This document shows positions 10,844 to 18,644 of a stretch of 64,000 nucleotides of DNA, piece after piece. The stretch comes from Paenibacillus lentus (GTDB lineage Bacteria; Bacillota; Bacilli; Paenibacillales; Paenibacillaceae). Each line of letters starts with the position of its first letter. The first letter of the stretch is position 1. The DNA lies in contig NZ_CP034248.1 of assembly GCF_003931855.1 (NCBI RefSeq), positions 4,154,001-4,218,000 on the forward strand, given 5' to 3'. The notes beneath the pieces were generated by a model. It was not told the DNA's origin, ran no database searches, and saw nothing but the letters and a program-made list of their open reading frames with translations. A program made the position numbers and the translations under genes.

Positions 10844-11965
10844 TTATGGCCCTATCGCTCCTTCCACCTTGTAATCGTCCAAGGCAATATCGAGATTCAT
10901 CCCAAGAACCAGCTTGGCCAGTTGACAGCCGATATAAGGACCCATGGTTAGCCCCGATGACCCCAAACCATTGGCAACAAAGATGCCTTTCCAGCCCGGT
11001 AAAGCACCGATCACCGGAAGAAAGCCTGGGGTAAACGGGCGAAAACCGACCCTTGCCTCCAAAAAACTACCGCTGGCTAGTCCCGGCGCATACGCTAATG
11101 CCTTACTGATCACCTCGTGCAGGCCTCCTGCCGTAACACGGGTATCGTAACCTTGCGGATCATTTTCATGGGTTGCACCAATCACAATTCGACTGCGGTC
11201 AAAAGACAGGATATACTGGTCACCTGGCGGTATGATAACAGGCCAACTGCCCGTATCCATACCCGGCAAGGCCAGATGGACGATCTGTGCTTTTTGGAAT
11301 GTCGCTCTGAAATCCACGCCTAACGGTGCAACCACCGGATTGATCCATGCGCCAGTACAAACGATAACTGCATCGGCAAAAATCATTTCATTCCGTACCC
11401 TTACGCCTGTAACCTTATCGCCGTCATGGCACAGATCTGCTTCTCCATCCAGAAGCGTTGCGCCTTTTCGAATCGCAGCGCGAAGCAACGCCTCTCGAAG
11501 AGCGCGTCCATCGACGCGGGCAGCCCCGGCAACATGCAGCGCGGCGTAATCATCGGCAAGCGGAGGAAACAATCGCTTCACCTCACACGGAGTGAGCAGC
11601 GTAATGTCGCCCATCTCCGGGGCATCCTGCTTGCGCTGATTGGCGCGCTTTTCCAGCTCAATAAGCTTGTCCGTTTCCCGATGGATACGAAGTGCTCCAA
11701 CTCGCGCGTATCCAGTTTCGGTTTCCCCGTCCTTTTCCAGCTCCTCAATCAATGCGGGATAAAAGCTGGCCCCTTCCCTGGCCAGTCTGTACCAGGCTTG
11801 ATTGCGTCTCTGCGAAAGCCAAGGGCAAATGATCCCAGCCGCAGCATCTGTTGCCTGTCCTTTGTCCCTTCGGTCAACAATGATGACTTCTGCTCCGTTG
11901 TTGGCCAATTGATATGCCGTAGAAGCACCTACTATCCCCGCACCTATCACAATATACTTTGGCAT
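10844..11965 (-). CDS. FAD-dependent amino-acid oxidoreductase (DadA/DAO family)
   Basis: A 373-residue flavoenzyme of the D-amino acid oxidase superfamily. The N-terminus carries the dinucleotide-binding GAGIVG motif (residues 8-13) followed by the acidic end of the second strand (VIIVDRRDKG), then AAGIICPW. The C-terminus has RVGFRPFTPGFLPVIGALPG and NGLGSSGLTMGP, the second FAD-contact region of DadA/glycine-oxidase proteins. It probably oxidises a D-amino acid or sarcosine-like secondary amine; the exact substrate cannot be read. AAAGGAAG precedes the ATG. It stands alone between the repeat region and the SstT gene. Confidence 0.88.
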   Translation of the reverse strand: MPKYIVIGAGIVGASTAYQLANNGAEVIIVDRRDKGQATDAAAGIICPWLSQRRNQAWYRLAREGASFYPALIEELEKDGETETGYARVGALRIHRETDKLIELEKRANQRKQDAPEMGDITLLTPCEVKRLFPPLADDYAALHVAGAARVDGRALREALLRAAIRKGATLLDGEADLCHDGDKVTGVRVRNEMIFADAVIVCTGAWINPVVAPLGVDFRATFQKAQIVHLALPGMDTGSWPVIIPPGDQYILSFDRSRIVIGATHENDPQGYDTRVTAGGLHEVISKALAYAPGLASGSFLEARVGFRPFTPGFLPVIGALPGWKGIFVANGLGSSGLTMGPYIGCQLAKLVLGMNLDIALDDYKVEGAIGP

Positions 11966-12048
11966 GCTACAACTTCCTTTTGTTTGAGGTCAATGTGTAA
12001 TTTAGATGTATTTCTAGTATCTATTCTACCTTAAAGACAGTAATCGCA

Positions 12049-12133
12049 AAAAAAGCTGGATTTCATGTATCTAAAACTTGGTTTTCAGCTATGTTAGCCT
12101 TGAAGCCTTAGTTTAAGGACATGAAATCCAGCT
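12049..12133 (-). terminator. Long-loop hairpin with U-run after asd
   Basis: A perfect 15-bp inverted repeat: AGCTGGATTTCATGT at 12054-12068 and ACATGAAATCCAGCT at 12119-12133, with a 50-base loop. Read on the minus strand the second arm is followed at once by seven T residues, so it can act as a rho-independent terminator for transcripts from asd. The long loop is unusual; a small mobile-element relic is the alternative. Confidence 0.5.
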
Positions 12134-12189
12134 ATTTGTACATTCAGCAATTGAACGTAGATTTTAAATACAACGGATCCATTTATCAG

Positions 12190-12378
12190 GTATATTTACA
12201 TTTTCTGAACCCCTGCATTTAGAGCTTCTACACTTTCAAGAAACCCCTACACCTCCAGAGAGTGCTACGCTCAGAGGAGCTCCTACATCGCCAGAAAATC
12301 CGCTCACGGGAACTCCTGCATCGTCAGAGCATCCCACATTTTCAGGTTACCCCACGCCTCTGCAGTTCTATTCCCAAT
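12190..12378. repeat. Degenerate tandem repeat array, unit about 18-20 bp
   Basis: Roughly ten consecutive imperfect units fill the gap between asd and its presumed terminator. Good examples are CTCCTACATCGCCAGAAAAT (12280-12299), CTCCTGCATCGTCAGAGCAT (12313-12332), CCCACATTTTCAGGTTAC and CCCTACACCTCCAGAGAG. Each unit has a C-rich start, a TRCA core and a CAGA end. One unit (near 12300) is shortened. No open frame spans the array, so it is not a coding repeat. Confidence 0.65.
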
Positions 12379-12397
12379 CACCCAGGGAGCGTTACAC

Positions 12398-13483
12398 CTA
12401 TTTCGGCTGAATATAGCCTTCTGCTTTAAGCAGCTCTGCGATCAGTACAGCGCCCCCGGCCGCTCCGCGCAACGTATTGTGGGATAAGCCTACAAATTTA
12501 TAGTCGTAGAGCGAATCTTCGCGCAATCTACCCGTCGAGACGCCCATGCCCCGCTCGATGTCACGGTCGAGCCCGCTCTGTGGTCTGTTTTCTTCTTCAA
12601 AGTAGGTAATAAACTGCTTCGGTGCGCTTGGCAGATCAAGCTCCTGCGCTCTTCCTCTAAATTGCTGCCAACGAGCAATGATTTCCTCTTTGGAAGGTTT
12701 CTTCTTAAAAGATACAAATACAGTCGCCAAATGTCCGTCCGTTACAGGGACGCGGATACATTGCGTCGTAATCAGAGGCGCGCTTGCCTTAATAACCTGG
12801 CCATCCTCAACACGGCCCCAGATGCGCAGCGGCTCCTGCTCGCTCTTTTCCTCTTCCCCACCAATATAAGGAATAACGTTGTCCAGCATTTCTGGCCAAT
12901 CATTGAAATTTTTGCCCGCTCCGGAAATGGCCTGATACGTCGACGCGACCACCGTTGTCGGTTCAAAATCCAATAGAGCATGCAAAGCTGGAACATAACT
13001 CTGAATGGAGCAATTGGGTTTAACGGCGATAAACCCGGTCTCCGTTCCGAGCCGTTTGCGCTGAGCAGCAATGACCTCGAGATGCTGCGGATTCACTTCA
13101 GGAATGACCATCGGTACATCCGGCGTCCAGCGATGAGCCGAGTTGTTGGAAATGACCGGGGTTCCCGTTTTTGCATAAGCCTCTTCCAAAGCCTGAATTT
13201 CAGCTTTTTTCATATCGACCGCACAAAAAACAAAATCAACTTCAGACGTCACCTCTTCTACTTTCGCTGCATCCTGAACAACGATATTCTTCACTCCATC
13301 TGGTATTGGCGTAGACAGCTTCCATCTGCCCTGTACGGATTCCTCATATGTTTTCCCGGCAGAGTTCGCGCTAGCTGCAATCGCCGTTACTGTAAACCAA
13401 GGGTGCCCATCCAATAACTGCACAAAACGCTGACCGACCATTCCCGTACCGCCAATAATGCCTACTTTTAATTTTTCACCCAT
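12398..13483 (-). CDS. asd: Aspartate-semialdehyde dehydrogenase
   Basis: A 361-residue enzyme that reduces aspartyl phosphate to aspartate semialdehyde with NADPH, the branch point to lysine/diaminopimelate, threonine and methionine. The NADP-binding start is GIIGGTGMVGQRFV; the catalytic cysteine is in KPNCSIQ and the substrate-binding region in STYQAISGAG. This length and pattern belong to the archaeal/fungal-type ASADH branch rather than the shorter classic bacterial form. AAAGGA precedes the ATG. It is a single gene behind a T-box leader, so its expression should follow the charging state of a tRNA, probably tRNA-Lys. Confidence 0.95.
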   Translation of the reverse strand: MGEKLKVGIIGGTGMVGQRFVQLLDGHPWFTVTAIAASANSAGKTYEESVQGRWKLSTPIPDGVKNIVVQDAAKVEEVTSEVDFVFCAVDMKKAEIQALEEAYAKTGTPVISNNSAHRWTPDVPMVIPEVNPQHLEVIAAQRKRLGTETGFIAVKPNCSIQSYVPALHALLDFEPTTVVASTYQAISGAGKNFNDWPEMLDNVIPYIGGEEEKSEQEPLRIWGRVEDGQVIKASAPLITTQCIRVPVTDGHLATVFVSFKKKPSKEEIIARWQQFRGRAQELDLPSAPKQFITYFEEENRPQSGLDRDIERGMGVSTGRLREDSLYDYKFVGLSHNTLRGAAGGAVLIAELLKAEGYIQPK

Positions 13484-13559
13484 CTTTTATCCTTTCCTTT
13501 CTACAAGTTTATTTGCCTGAACCTCGAACGAACCTCGCCTATTTGTCTTTTTGAATAAA

Positions 13560-13856
13560 AAAATCCCACCCCCAAGACTTCTGATCCGTCTTGGGGGCGA
13601 GATATGTATGCCCGCGGTACCACCCCAACTTCGTTAATATGTCGCCATATTAACCTCTTCAAGTACAGCATGCCATTTTGCACGCTTATACTCTAGCTCT
13701 GTAACAGGAGCTCCTGGCACACCATCCTGACCAATATCATTCCGATGTGCTGCTCAGAGTCTTTTTTCAATAAAGAAATGCTTTGCTCCTTTTCAGCGAA
13801 CGGAGCTCTCTGTAAAAGATTTCATTTATCTACTCTTCTCATCATCGCATTTAAAT
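13560..13856 (-). promoter_or_regulatory. T-box leader of asd (probable lysine specifier)
   Basis: On the minus strand the conserved T-box GGTGGTACCGCG lies at 13613-13624. It is followed by a perfect 10-bp terminator stem (CCCCCAAGAC / GTCTTGGGGG) and a run of seven T residues ending near 13555. Upstream is a Stem I with the usual AGAGAGC start, a GCTGAAAA apical motif, and a specifier region TTGAAAAAAGACTCTGAGC. Reading the triplet just before ACTCTGAGC gives AAG, followed by the expected purine, so lysine is the best guess; the A-rich context leaves AAA, also lysine, possible. A TATAAT (13863-13868) just upstream is the likely -10 box. Confidence 0.9.
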
Positions 13857-13949
13857 ATTGCGATTATATTACCAAATAACTGCCCGAACGTAAAGCCATT
13901 TATAAAATTTAGGCCTGTTTAGTGCTAAAAATAAAGTGAAAAGGGCCCA

Positions 13950-14606
13950 CTATAAATAATCCAAGCTATTATAAATAAGAATAAGTCCCACGATACACAG
14001 CACCCAGGACAGGGCTGAACCGGATGACTTGGCGATTCTCATCTGAAGCTGTTCCAACGGCCTGTGCATCATTCGCCCAAATAACAAATACAGCAGATAT
14101 AGAATCAACGGAGGCAAAACCATAATGAAATTATATCCAGCCATCACAGGCAGCCACTGATAAGGAATCAAATCAGCCGTCGTCATCAGACCAATGGCAG
14201 CAAAATAAGGAAACGCCGTCCCCACCTCAACTAATGCTGTTGTAAAGCCCAATGCAACCATCGAAAATCGGCTTTTGGACTTCGGACGGGGCAATTCCCT
14301 TTCACCTTTTTGCGGAGTATAAAAACTGGCTATAAACAAGCCTACCCCAATGATGAAGATGACCCAGCTCACTACCCTGCTCTGGAAAAGAGAAGCCACC
14401 GATTCCAGCAGTACCCCCATCCCCAGCATCAGCATAACTCCTACCGAAAAATAAAATCCGGCGACCGTCAGCAAATAAATCAGCAGCCTTGAAGCTAGGT
14501 GTTTGGTTTCCGTTAACAGCAAATATACCGTAACTCCTATAGTAGCGGGGCTCAATGTATCCAGTAAGGCCAGTCCACCTATCGAAAGCAGCAGCTCTAT
14601 GCTCAC
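13950..14606 (-). CDS. GAP-family (Sap/LysE-like) membrane protein
   Basis: A 218-residue protein with about six membrane helices. The pattern SIGGLALLDTLSPATIGVTVYLL at the start, a charged cytoplasmic loop QKGERELPRPKSKS around residues 95-110, and the later ALVEVGTAFPYFAAIG match the GAP/SfLAP family, relatives of LysE-type exporters. The GTG start overlaps the stop of the MerR gene (GTGA), so the two are translationally coupled. Being the last gene of a MerR-controlled operon, it may export a compound sensed by that regulator. This is inference; no substrate is known from the sequence. Confidence 0.8.
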   Translation of the reverse strand: MSIELLLSIGGLALLDTLSPATIGVTVYLLLTETKHLASRLLIYLLTVAGFYFSVGVMLMLGMGVLLESVASLFQSRVVSWVIFIIGVGLFIASFYTPQKGERELPRPKSKSRFSMVALGFTTALVEVGTAFPYFAAIGLMTTADLIPYQWLPVMAGYNFIMVLPPLILYLLYLLFGRMMHRPLEQLQMRIAKSSGSALSWVLCIVGLILIYNSLDYL

Positions 14607-15388
14607 ACTTCTTCCTCTCCCTGATCATGTTGAGGAGCCAACCCTTCTGTCAGCAATGATATATGGTATTCATAGGCTTGCTCCATAAATTCGAGTACAT
14701 CCCGGTCGATCGGATAAAGTCCAAGCTCTTCCGATTGAGTGGGTGACATCCTTGCGTCCCATAATTTTTGAATAAACTCATCCTCACCCGAAAAATTCTC
14801 CTCCTGTTTTTCAAGCATACGTCGGATGATCTGCTGCACTTTGGGGGACGATACGCCCTGCTTCATATGCTGCTTAAGTTGACCTAACAACGCTATCCAT
14901 TCCAAAGAGTCGGGATCATCTCCACTCATACTCGGAACCTTCTGCAAGAGCTCCAATTCTTTATCGTTAAACAGGCTCTCTTTAAAAATATGTCGCCTTC
15001 TCTTATCCTGACTAGATAATTGAATGAACTTCTGAATCGCAAGTGCATCCTCTCCTCCCTCCACAACAAGCCCGCTAATTAGTTCACGCAGGCCCTGCTC
15101 GATTACTTTAAGCCTTGACTGCTCCTCCATGATATAAGCCAATTGGGCCTTCAAGCTGGTTGACCAATTCCACTTGGGGTCGGCAAGCATTTCTTTTATA
15201 TCCTTCAGACTGTACCCGACCCCTTTAAAAAACTGGATCTGTTGAAGCTTGCGCAAATCATTATCTGTATAAAGCCGATGTCCTCCTTCCGTTTTGGACG
15301 AAGCTGCCAGTAATCCAATCTGGTCATAGTAACGCAGTGTCCTTACCGTAACTCCGGTCTGTTTTGCCACCTTTTGAATCGGAATCAA
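14603..15388 (-). CDS. MerR-family transcriptional regulator
   Basis: A 261-residue MerR regulator. The DNA-binding domain comprises IPIQKVAKQTGVTVRTLRYYDQIGLL and the second wing GGHRLYTDNDLRKLQQIQFFK; a coiled-coil dimerisation helix follows (about 75-115), then an unusually long C-terminal effector domain of about 140 residues. This resembles TipA-like regulators that bind drugs or small organics rather than the short metal sensors. I use a TTG start because GGGGAGGTG lies seven bases upstream. It lies between a 49-residue membrane protein and the GAP-family gene, and the operon promoter has the 19-bp spacer and palindrome typical of MerR targets. Confidence 0.9.
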   Translation of the reverse strand: MIPIQKVAKQTGVTVRTLRYYDQIGLLAASSKTEGGHRLYTDNDLRKLQQIQFFKGVGYSLKDIKEMLADPKWNWSTSLKAQLAYIMEEQSRLKVIEQGLRELISGLVVEGGEDALAIQKFIQLSSQDKRRRHIFKESLFNDKELELLQKVPSMSGDDPDSLEWIALLGQLKQHMKQGVSSPKVQQIIRRMLEKQEENFSGEDEFIQKLWDARMSPTQSEELGLYPIDRDVLEFMEQAYEYHISLLTEGLAPQHDQGEEEV

Positions 15389-15413
15389 TCTCAGACACCT
15401 CCCCACCATCCGT

Positions 15414-15563
15414 TTATTCTTCTTTATCCTTATACAAAGCCTGCTTGATCAGATACCCTACGCCTAAACCGACCAAGACGCCAGGAAACGCTTGATGAAA
15501 AATCAATCCGATTCCTGCTCCTATAATGACGCACGCATAAATTATAATATCCCCTTTGTTCAC
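15414..15563 (-). CDS. Small membrane protein (49 residues)
   Basis: Short protein starting MNKGDIIIYACVIIGAG, with two hydrophobic segments (about 5-20 and 23-40) separated by HQAFPG, and a charged tail KQALYKDKEE. I choose a GTG start with AAGGAG eight bases upstream; longer reading adds a polar sequence without a ribosome-binding site. It is the first gene of the operon, 25 bases before the MerR gene. No family recognised; glycine-rich GAGIGLIF and GLGVGYLI patterns suggest packed helices. Confidence 0.6.
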   Translation of the reverse strand: MNKGDIIIYACVIIGAGIGLIFHQAFPGVLVGLGVGYLIKQALYKDKEE

Positions 15564-15659
15564 ATCACTCTCTCCTTCATCCCAGCGGTTTTCCATCTGC
15601 CAAGACATGAGCATTTTAATTGAAGCAATGTTGATACATACTGCATAACGGTCAGGTAC

Positions 15660-15690
15660 ATTATACAAAATGACGTAACGTCACTTTCAA
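15660..15690 (-). promoter_or_regulatory. MerR-type promoter with 19-bp spacer and central palindrome
   Basis: Minus strand: TTGAAA (15685-15690) and TATAAT (15660-15665) are separated by exactly 19 bases, two more than optimal. The spacer contains the perfect palindrome TGACGTTACGTCA (15671-15683). An overlong spacer with a centred dyad is the hallmark of promoters that MerR proteins twist into an active form. The MerR gene is second in the operon it would drive. Confidence 0.8.
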
Positions 15691-15901
15691 GCCTTTTTCA
15701 AAAACTACTTGAAACTGACGCCGCGTAACCTTATATCGCTGCGGGGACGAGCAGCAAGACAGCAACAAATCGACTGAAGGACTTAAGGATAACGGATCCT
15801 TTGAGGTAAATAGTGAAACGCGTTCAGGAAGGATAAACATTAAGGAGTAATGCAGCAGACATAAATTCGTAAGCGAAGCAATACTACAGGGGGATGATAA
15901 G
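15691..15901. other. Gap between the MerR-type promoter and the next terminator
   Basis: About 210 bases of ordinary sequence between the MerR-type promoter and the terminator of the secreted DUF4367-like gene. A plus-strand AAGGAG followed by ATGCAGCAGACATAA encodes only four residues and is not a gene. Nothing else recognised. Confidence 0.4.
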
Positions 15902-15932
15902 AAAAAAAAGAGCCTGCCCTGGGCAGACTCTT
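15902..15932 (-). terminator. Rho-independent terminator of the sigma-factor region
   Basis: Minus strand AGAGTCTGCCC pairs with GGGCAGGCTCT, followed by eight T residues. It lies 40 bases after the stop of the secreted protein gene. Confidence 0.85.
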
Positions 15933-15972
15933 GGATCGGACTTGGAACAGGCGTGAAGCCGATCTCTCCGCG

Positions 15973-16749
15973 CTATTCCTGAATTATACTTTCAGCAATC
16001 GTGACGAGATCTTCTTTCGTTAAAGGACTTTTCCTATAGGTAGCAATCTCGTATTCTAGTTGGTTCTCCGCATCCTCCCAGATTAGCTTGGTCGAGTAGA
16101 CAGCATTTGAACCCGTAGAATAGATCGCTTCGATCCCGTCTATACTCACCTTTTCAAATTTCTCGCCCTTACCTGGTACCCGGGTGCTCTCTGTAATCAG
16201 CGGCTGAATTCTTTTGGCACTGATCCGAATGATGTCGTTCCCTTTCGCGTAGACAATGGCCGTTTCCCCCGCTTCGCTCCAATTTACTTTTTTAGCGTAA
16301 TATTTTTTCCCTTTTGCTTCCGCTTTGAGTTCATCTAACAAAATTTGATACCCTTCACTAAGAAAATGGAAGCATGGAGGTATGATTTCCCCCGACTGAA
16401 AAACATATCCTTCCGGAAGCCATTCCGGCTGCTGTAAATCCGGCGCTTTATGTTTGATGGACAGCTGTGTATATTCTTCGTGATCTAAACTCGTTATGGA
16501 GCGGTACGTATAATTTAGTATATTGTTAACTCCGTCATACATGACCCTTAAACCGCCTTGCTCATCAACTTTTCTGTATATTGCTTCCGCCTCTTTTTTC
16601 TGCCGCTCAAGATTGTTTTTGCTCGAAGCTGCCTGTGTCGCAGGCTTTTTCACCGGTTTGGCAGCAGCTTCGGCAGTAATTACGCTTGCTGAGCTTAGCG
16701 CAAGCAGGATGCTTGCAGTGGCGATCATCGTTTTTGTCGTAAGATTCAT
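15973..16749 (-). CDS. Secreted protein related to DUF4367/anti-sigma sensor domains
   Basis: A 258-residue exported protein. A signal peptide (MNLTTKTMIATASILLAL, cleavage around AEA-A) is followed by a basic linker KPVKKPATQ and a domain with PEWLPEGYVFQSGEI near residue 110. Such P-x-LP-x-G-Y/F motifs are typical of the DUF4367-like domains found on Firmicute anti-sigma proteins. The same motif (PKYLPKGLSFESG) occurs in the anti-sigma-like protein encoded upstream, so the two share a domain. AAGGAG stands before the ATG. It has its own copy of the putative ECF promoter, so it is probably a member of the regulon, perhaps an extracellular modulator. Confidence 0.75.
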   Translation of the reverse strand: MNLTTKTMIATASILLALSSASVITAEAAAKPVKKPATQAASSKNNLERQKKEAEAIYRKVDEQGGLRVMYDGVNNILNYTYRSITSLDHEEYTQLSIKHKAPDLQQPEWLPEGYVFQSGEIIPPCFHFLSEGYQILLDELKAEAKGKKYYAKKVNWSEAGETAIVYAKGNDIIRISAKRIQPLITESTRVPGKGEKFEKVSIDGIEAIYSTGSNAVYSTKLIWEDAENQLEYEIATYRKSPLTKEDLVTIAESIIQE

Positions 16750-16794
16750 GAATAAATCTCCTTTCGGCCAATAGGCACTATGTTTGGTTTACTT

Positions 16795-16827
16795 GTATAA
16801 CGCCTGATCTTACAGAAAAGGGACACT
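16795..16827 (-). promoter_or_regulatory. Putative ECF-sigma promoter, copy B
   Basis: Minus strand AGTGTCCCTTTT (16816-16827) followed by a GTTATAC-type -10 (CGTTATAC, 16795-16802), upstream of the secreted protein gene at 16749. The 12-base -35 block is identical to the one upstream of the sigma factor gene, and the overall form resembles the TGnAACyTTT class of ECF promoters. Confidence 0.6.
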
Positions 16828-16838
16828 CCTGCACGAAG

Positions 16839-17840
16839 TTATTTCACCATGCTCTCGACGATACGAATAAATTCAGACTTGGATAGAGTAGTCCCCGGGT
16901 TATCGTAAACGGAATAAAAGACCTCAGCCTCCTCATCCAGCCATTCCAATTTGTGCTTGTAGTAGTCAGCCTCATCCGCCGCCTCTGCCTCCATATAAAC
17001 CATCTCTTGCCCGCCTACCGTCAGTTTCTCGACGATCACATCTTCAGGATGCATCGTTGTTACCGAAGATGTGCCCTTTTTTCGTACATAAGCATTGATA
17101 TTGATCATGTCCTCTCCATTGGCATACCTCGCATTTGCACTGCCCGCTATATTCCAGGACAACGGTTTGAGGAACAATTTAGAGTCACTGGCGGAGGACT
17201 CGGCCGTACGGATAAACTCCGGCTCCAGCTTTTTCAGATTCTCTAGGCTGGCCTCTCCTTCCATCACACTTGGGAATACCCTTCCCGATTCAAATGAGAG
17301 CCCTTTAGGCAAATACTTAGGTTCCACAAATAATGGCCCATTCGTCGCTTCTAGTTGCTTCGCAAATTTCTCGTAACGGCTATGCTCGATCGGCTTATAT
17401 ACGGTTTGAACCATATTTCCTGTGTCATAAGCATTCAGCATATCGTCATCGACATAGTAAGCAACGAGTTCACCCGGCTGAAGCAGTGCTAAGACATGCT
17501 CCTTGTAGGCAGACCTCATTTCGTAATAAGTCTTGGCATGGGGAGTATAAGCATCTTCCCTGATTTCCTTCGTTTCAACGATCACTTCGCCCTTGGGGTT
17601 CTTAATTTGCACAAATCGCGTTGCCGCATAGCCTGTTAAGGAGGATAGTACAAGAATGAAGCAGATGATCGCGACAATAGCACTGGTGCGTTGTCGGGAA
17701 ATTTTTTTACCGCTATTTTGTTCATGAATTTCCCTGACCCGGTTCATAACGCTCAGCCGTACATCGATGATTCCCGGCTCATCCTGGATGACAAATTCCT
17801 TTATCGTATCATCATGAAGTGTGATTTTGGCCTTTCGCAT
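16839..17840 (-). CDS. Membrane-anchored anti-sigma-factor-like protein
   Basis: A 333-residue protein with a cytoplasmic N-terminus (about 1-50), a single membrane helix (SAIVAIICFILVLSSLTGYA, about 53-72) and a large extracellular part with the motif PKYLPKGLSFESGRVFP. This is the usual plan of Firmicute anti-sigma factors that hold an ECF sigma factor at the membrane, though no zinc HxxxCxxC motif is visible. Its ATG, with GGGGGAG upstream, lies inside the end of the sigma gene (29-base overlap), which implies coupled synthesis of the partners. The extracellular domain is shared with the next gene. Confidence 0.75.
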   Translation of the reverse strand: MRKAKITLHDDTIKEFVIQDEPGIIDVRLSVMNRVREIHEQNSGKKISRQRTSAIVAIICFILVLSSLTGYAATRFVQIKNPKGEVIVETKEIREDAYTPHAKTYYEMRSAYKEHVLALLQPGELVAYYVDDDMLNAYDTGNMVQTVYKPIEHSRYEKFAKQLEATNGPLFVEPKYLPKGLSFESGRVFPSVMEGEASLENLKKLEPEFIRTAESSASDSKLFLKPLSWNIAGSANARYANGEDMININAYVRKKGTSSVTTMHPEDVIVEKLTVGGQEMVYMEAEAADEADYYKHKLEWLDEEAEVFYSVYDNPGTTLSKSEFIRIVESMVK

Positions 17841-18381
17841 ACTCCGCTCCCCCCTTCTGCTCCATCAGTCTCTGCAGCTTCAGCTTCAACCGGCCGTATT
17901 TCTTCTTGACCGCTTCCATGCTTTTCCCTGAAATTTCTCCAATTTCAGCAAATGATTTTTCTTCAAGCGCCCGTAATATCAGTAGACTTCGCTCCTCCGC
18001 GCTTAAAGATGTTATGGCGGACGCGAGCGGCTCTCCGAATAATTGGCTCATCATCGTTTGCTCCGCGCTTTCGGTAACAGCGTCCTGACGGAACCAACTC
18101 TGAAATTTACGTTGGACACTGCGTTTGCGAAGCAAATTCAAACAATGGTGGTGGGCGATCTTATATAACCAAGATGAAAAGCTGCCGTTCGGTTCAAATA
18201 GCTCTATTTTTTCGAACGCTTTGACCAGAATGTCCTGCACCGCATCCTCCGCTTCTTGCCGGTTTGAAAGCATTCGGCTGCAATAGCGGAACATCGGAGC
18301 CTGGAAGGCTTCGACGATATGTACATACTGATTGATTTCGCCCGCTTTGACTTCCATGACGCATTTTTCCACAAACTCCAT
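17812..18381 (-). CDS. ECF-type RNA polymerase sigma factor
   Basis: A 189-residue sigma-70 family factor with only regions 2 and 4. Region 2 is FRYCSRMLSNRQEAEDAVQD with FEPNGSFSSWLYKIAHHHCLN; region 4 is LSAEERSLLILRALEEKSFAEIGEISGKS, ending in KKKYGRLKLKLQR. GGAGGAG precedes the ATG. It overlaps the anti-sigma-like gene and has the same promoter block upstream as the third gene, so it very likely activates its own operon. The trigger signal is not evident. Confidence 0.93.
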   Translation of the reverse strand: MEFVEKCVMEVKAGEINQYVHIVEAFQAPMFRYCSRMLSNRQEAEDAVQDILVKAFEKIELFEPNGSFSSWLYKIAHHHCLNLLRKRSVQRKFQSWFRQDAVTESAEQTMMSQLFGEPLASAITSLSAEERSLLILRALEEKSFAEIGEISGKSMEAVKKKYGRLKLKLQRLMEQKGGAEYAKGQNHTS

Positions 18382-18408
18382 GTAAGCAGCTCCTCCTCTC
18401 TATCTACT

Positions 18409-18442
18409 GTATAAACACTTAAGCAACAGTAAAAGGGACACT
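18409..18442 (-). promoter_or_regulatory. Putative ECF-sigma promoter, copy A
   Basis: Minus strand AGTGTCCCTTTT (18431-18442) with GTTTATAC (18409-18416) downstream. The spacing from the TGTCCC core to the GT of the -10 is 18 bases, the same as in copy B. It lies about 30 bases before the sigma factor ATG. Confidence 0.6.
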
Positions 18443-18490
18443 ATTAGCAAAAACATTTTTATAAAGAATCCTCCTGACTTCCGGGGTTTA

Positions 18491-18519
18491 TTGACTAACA
18501 TTTTATTAATTGGTATATT
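18491..18519 (+). promoter_or_regulatory. SigA-type promoter for the Old Yellow Enzyme gene
   Basis: TTGACT (18491-18496) and TATATT (18514-18519) with a 17-base spacer, upstream of the flavin oxidoreductase gene and pointing toward it. The 5' untranslated region would be about 120 bases. Confidence 0.6.
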
Positions 18520-18644
18520 TTACAATAATTCTTCAATTGCAGCTGGAGAAATACTTGTTGGTAAAGCTTGTGACTACATGCTCAATAGAGTGATAAGTTC
18601 TCAAATCAAAGGTATTCATTTATATCTATTTGGAGGTAATGTTT

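Noticed and set aside
12190..12378. CRISPR array downstream of asd
   Set aside because: Units are directly adjacent, imperfect and without unique spacers; no cas genes are present.
13501..13683. A 60-residue minus-strand frame upstream of asd
   Set aside because: It runs through the T-box, antiterminator and terminator of the leader RNA and ends just before asd; RNA structure explains the sequence.
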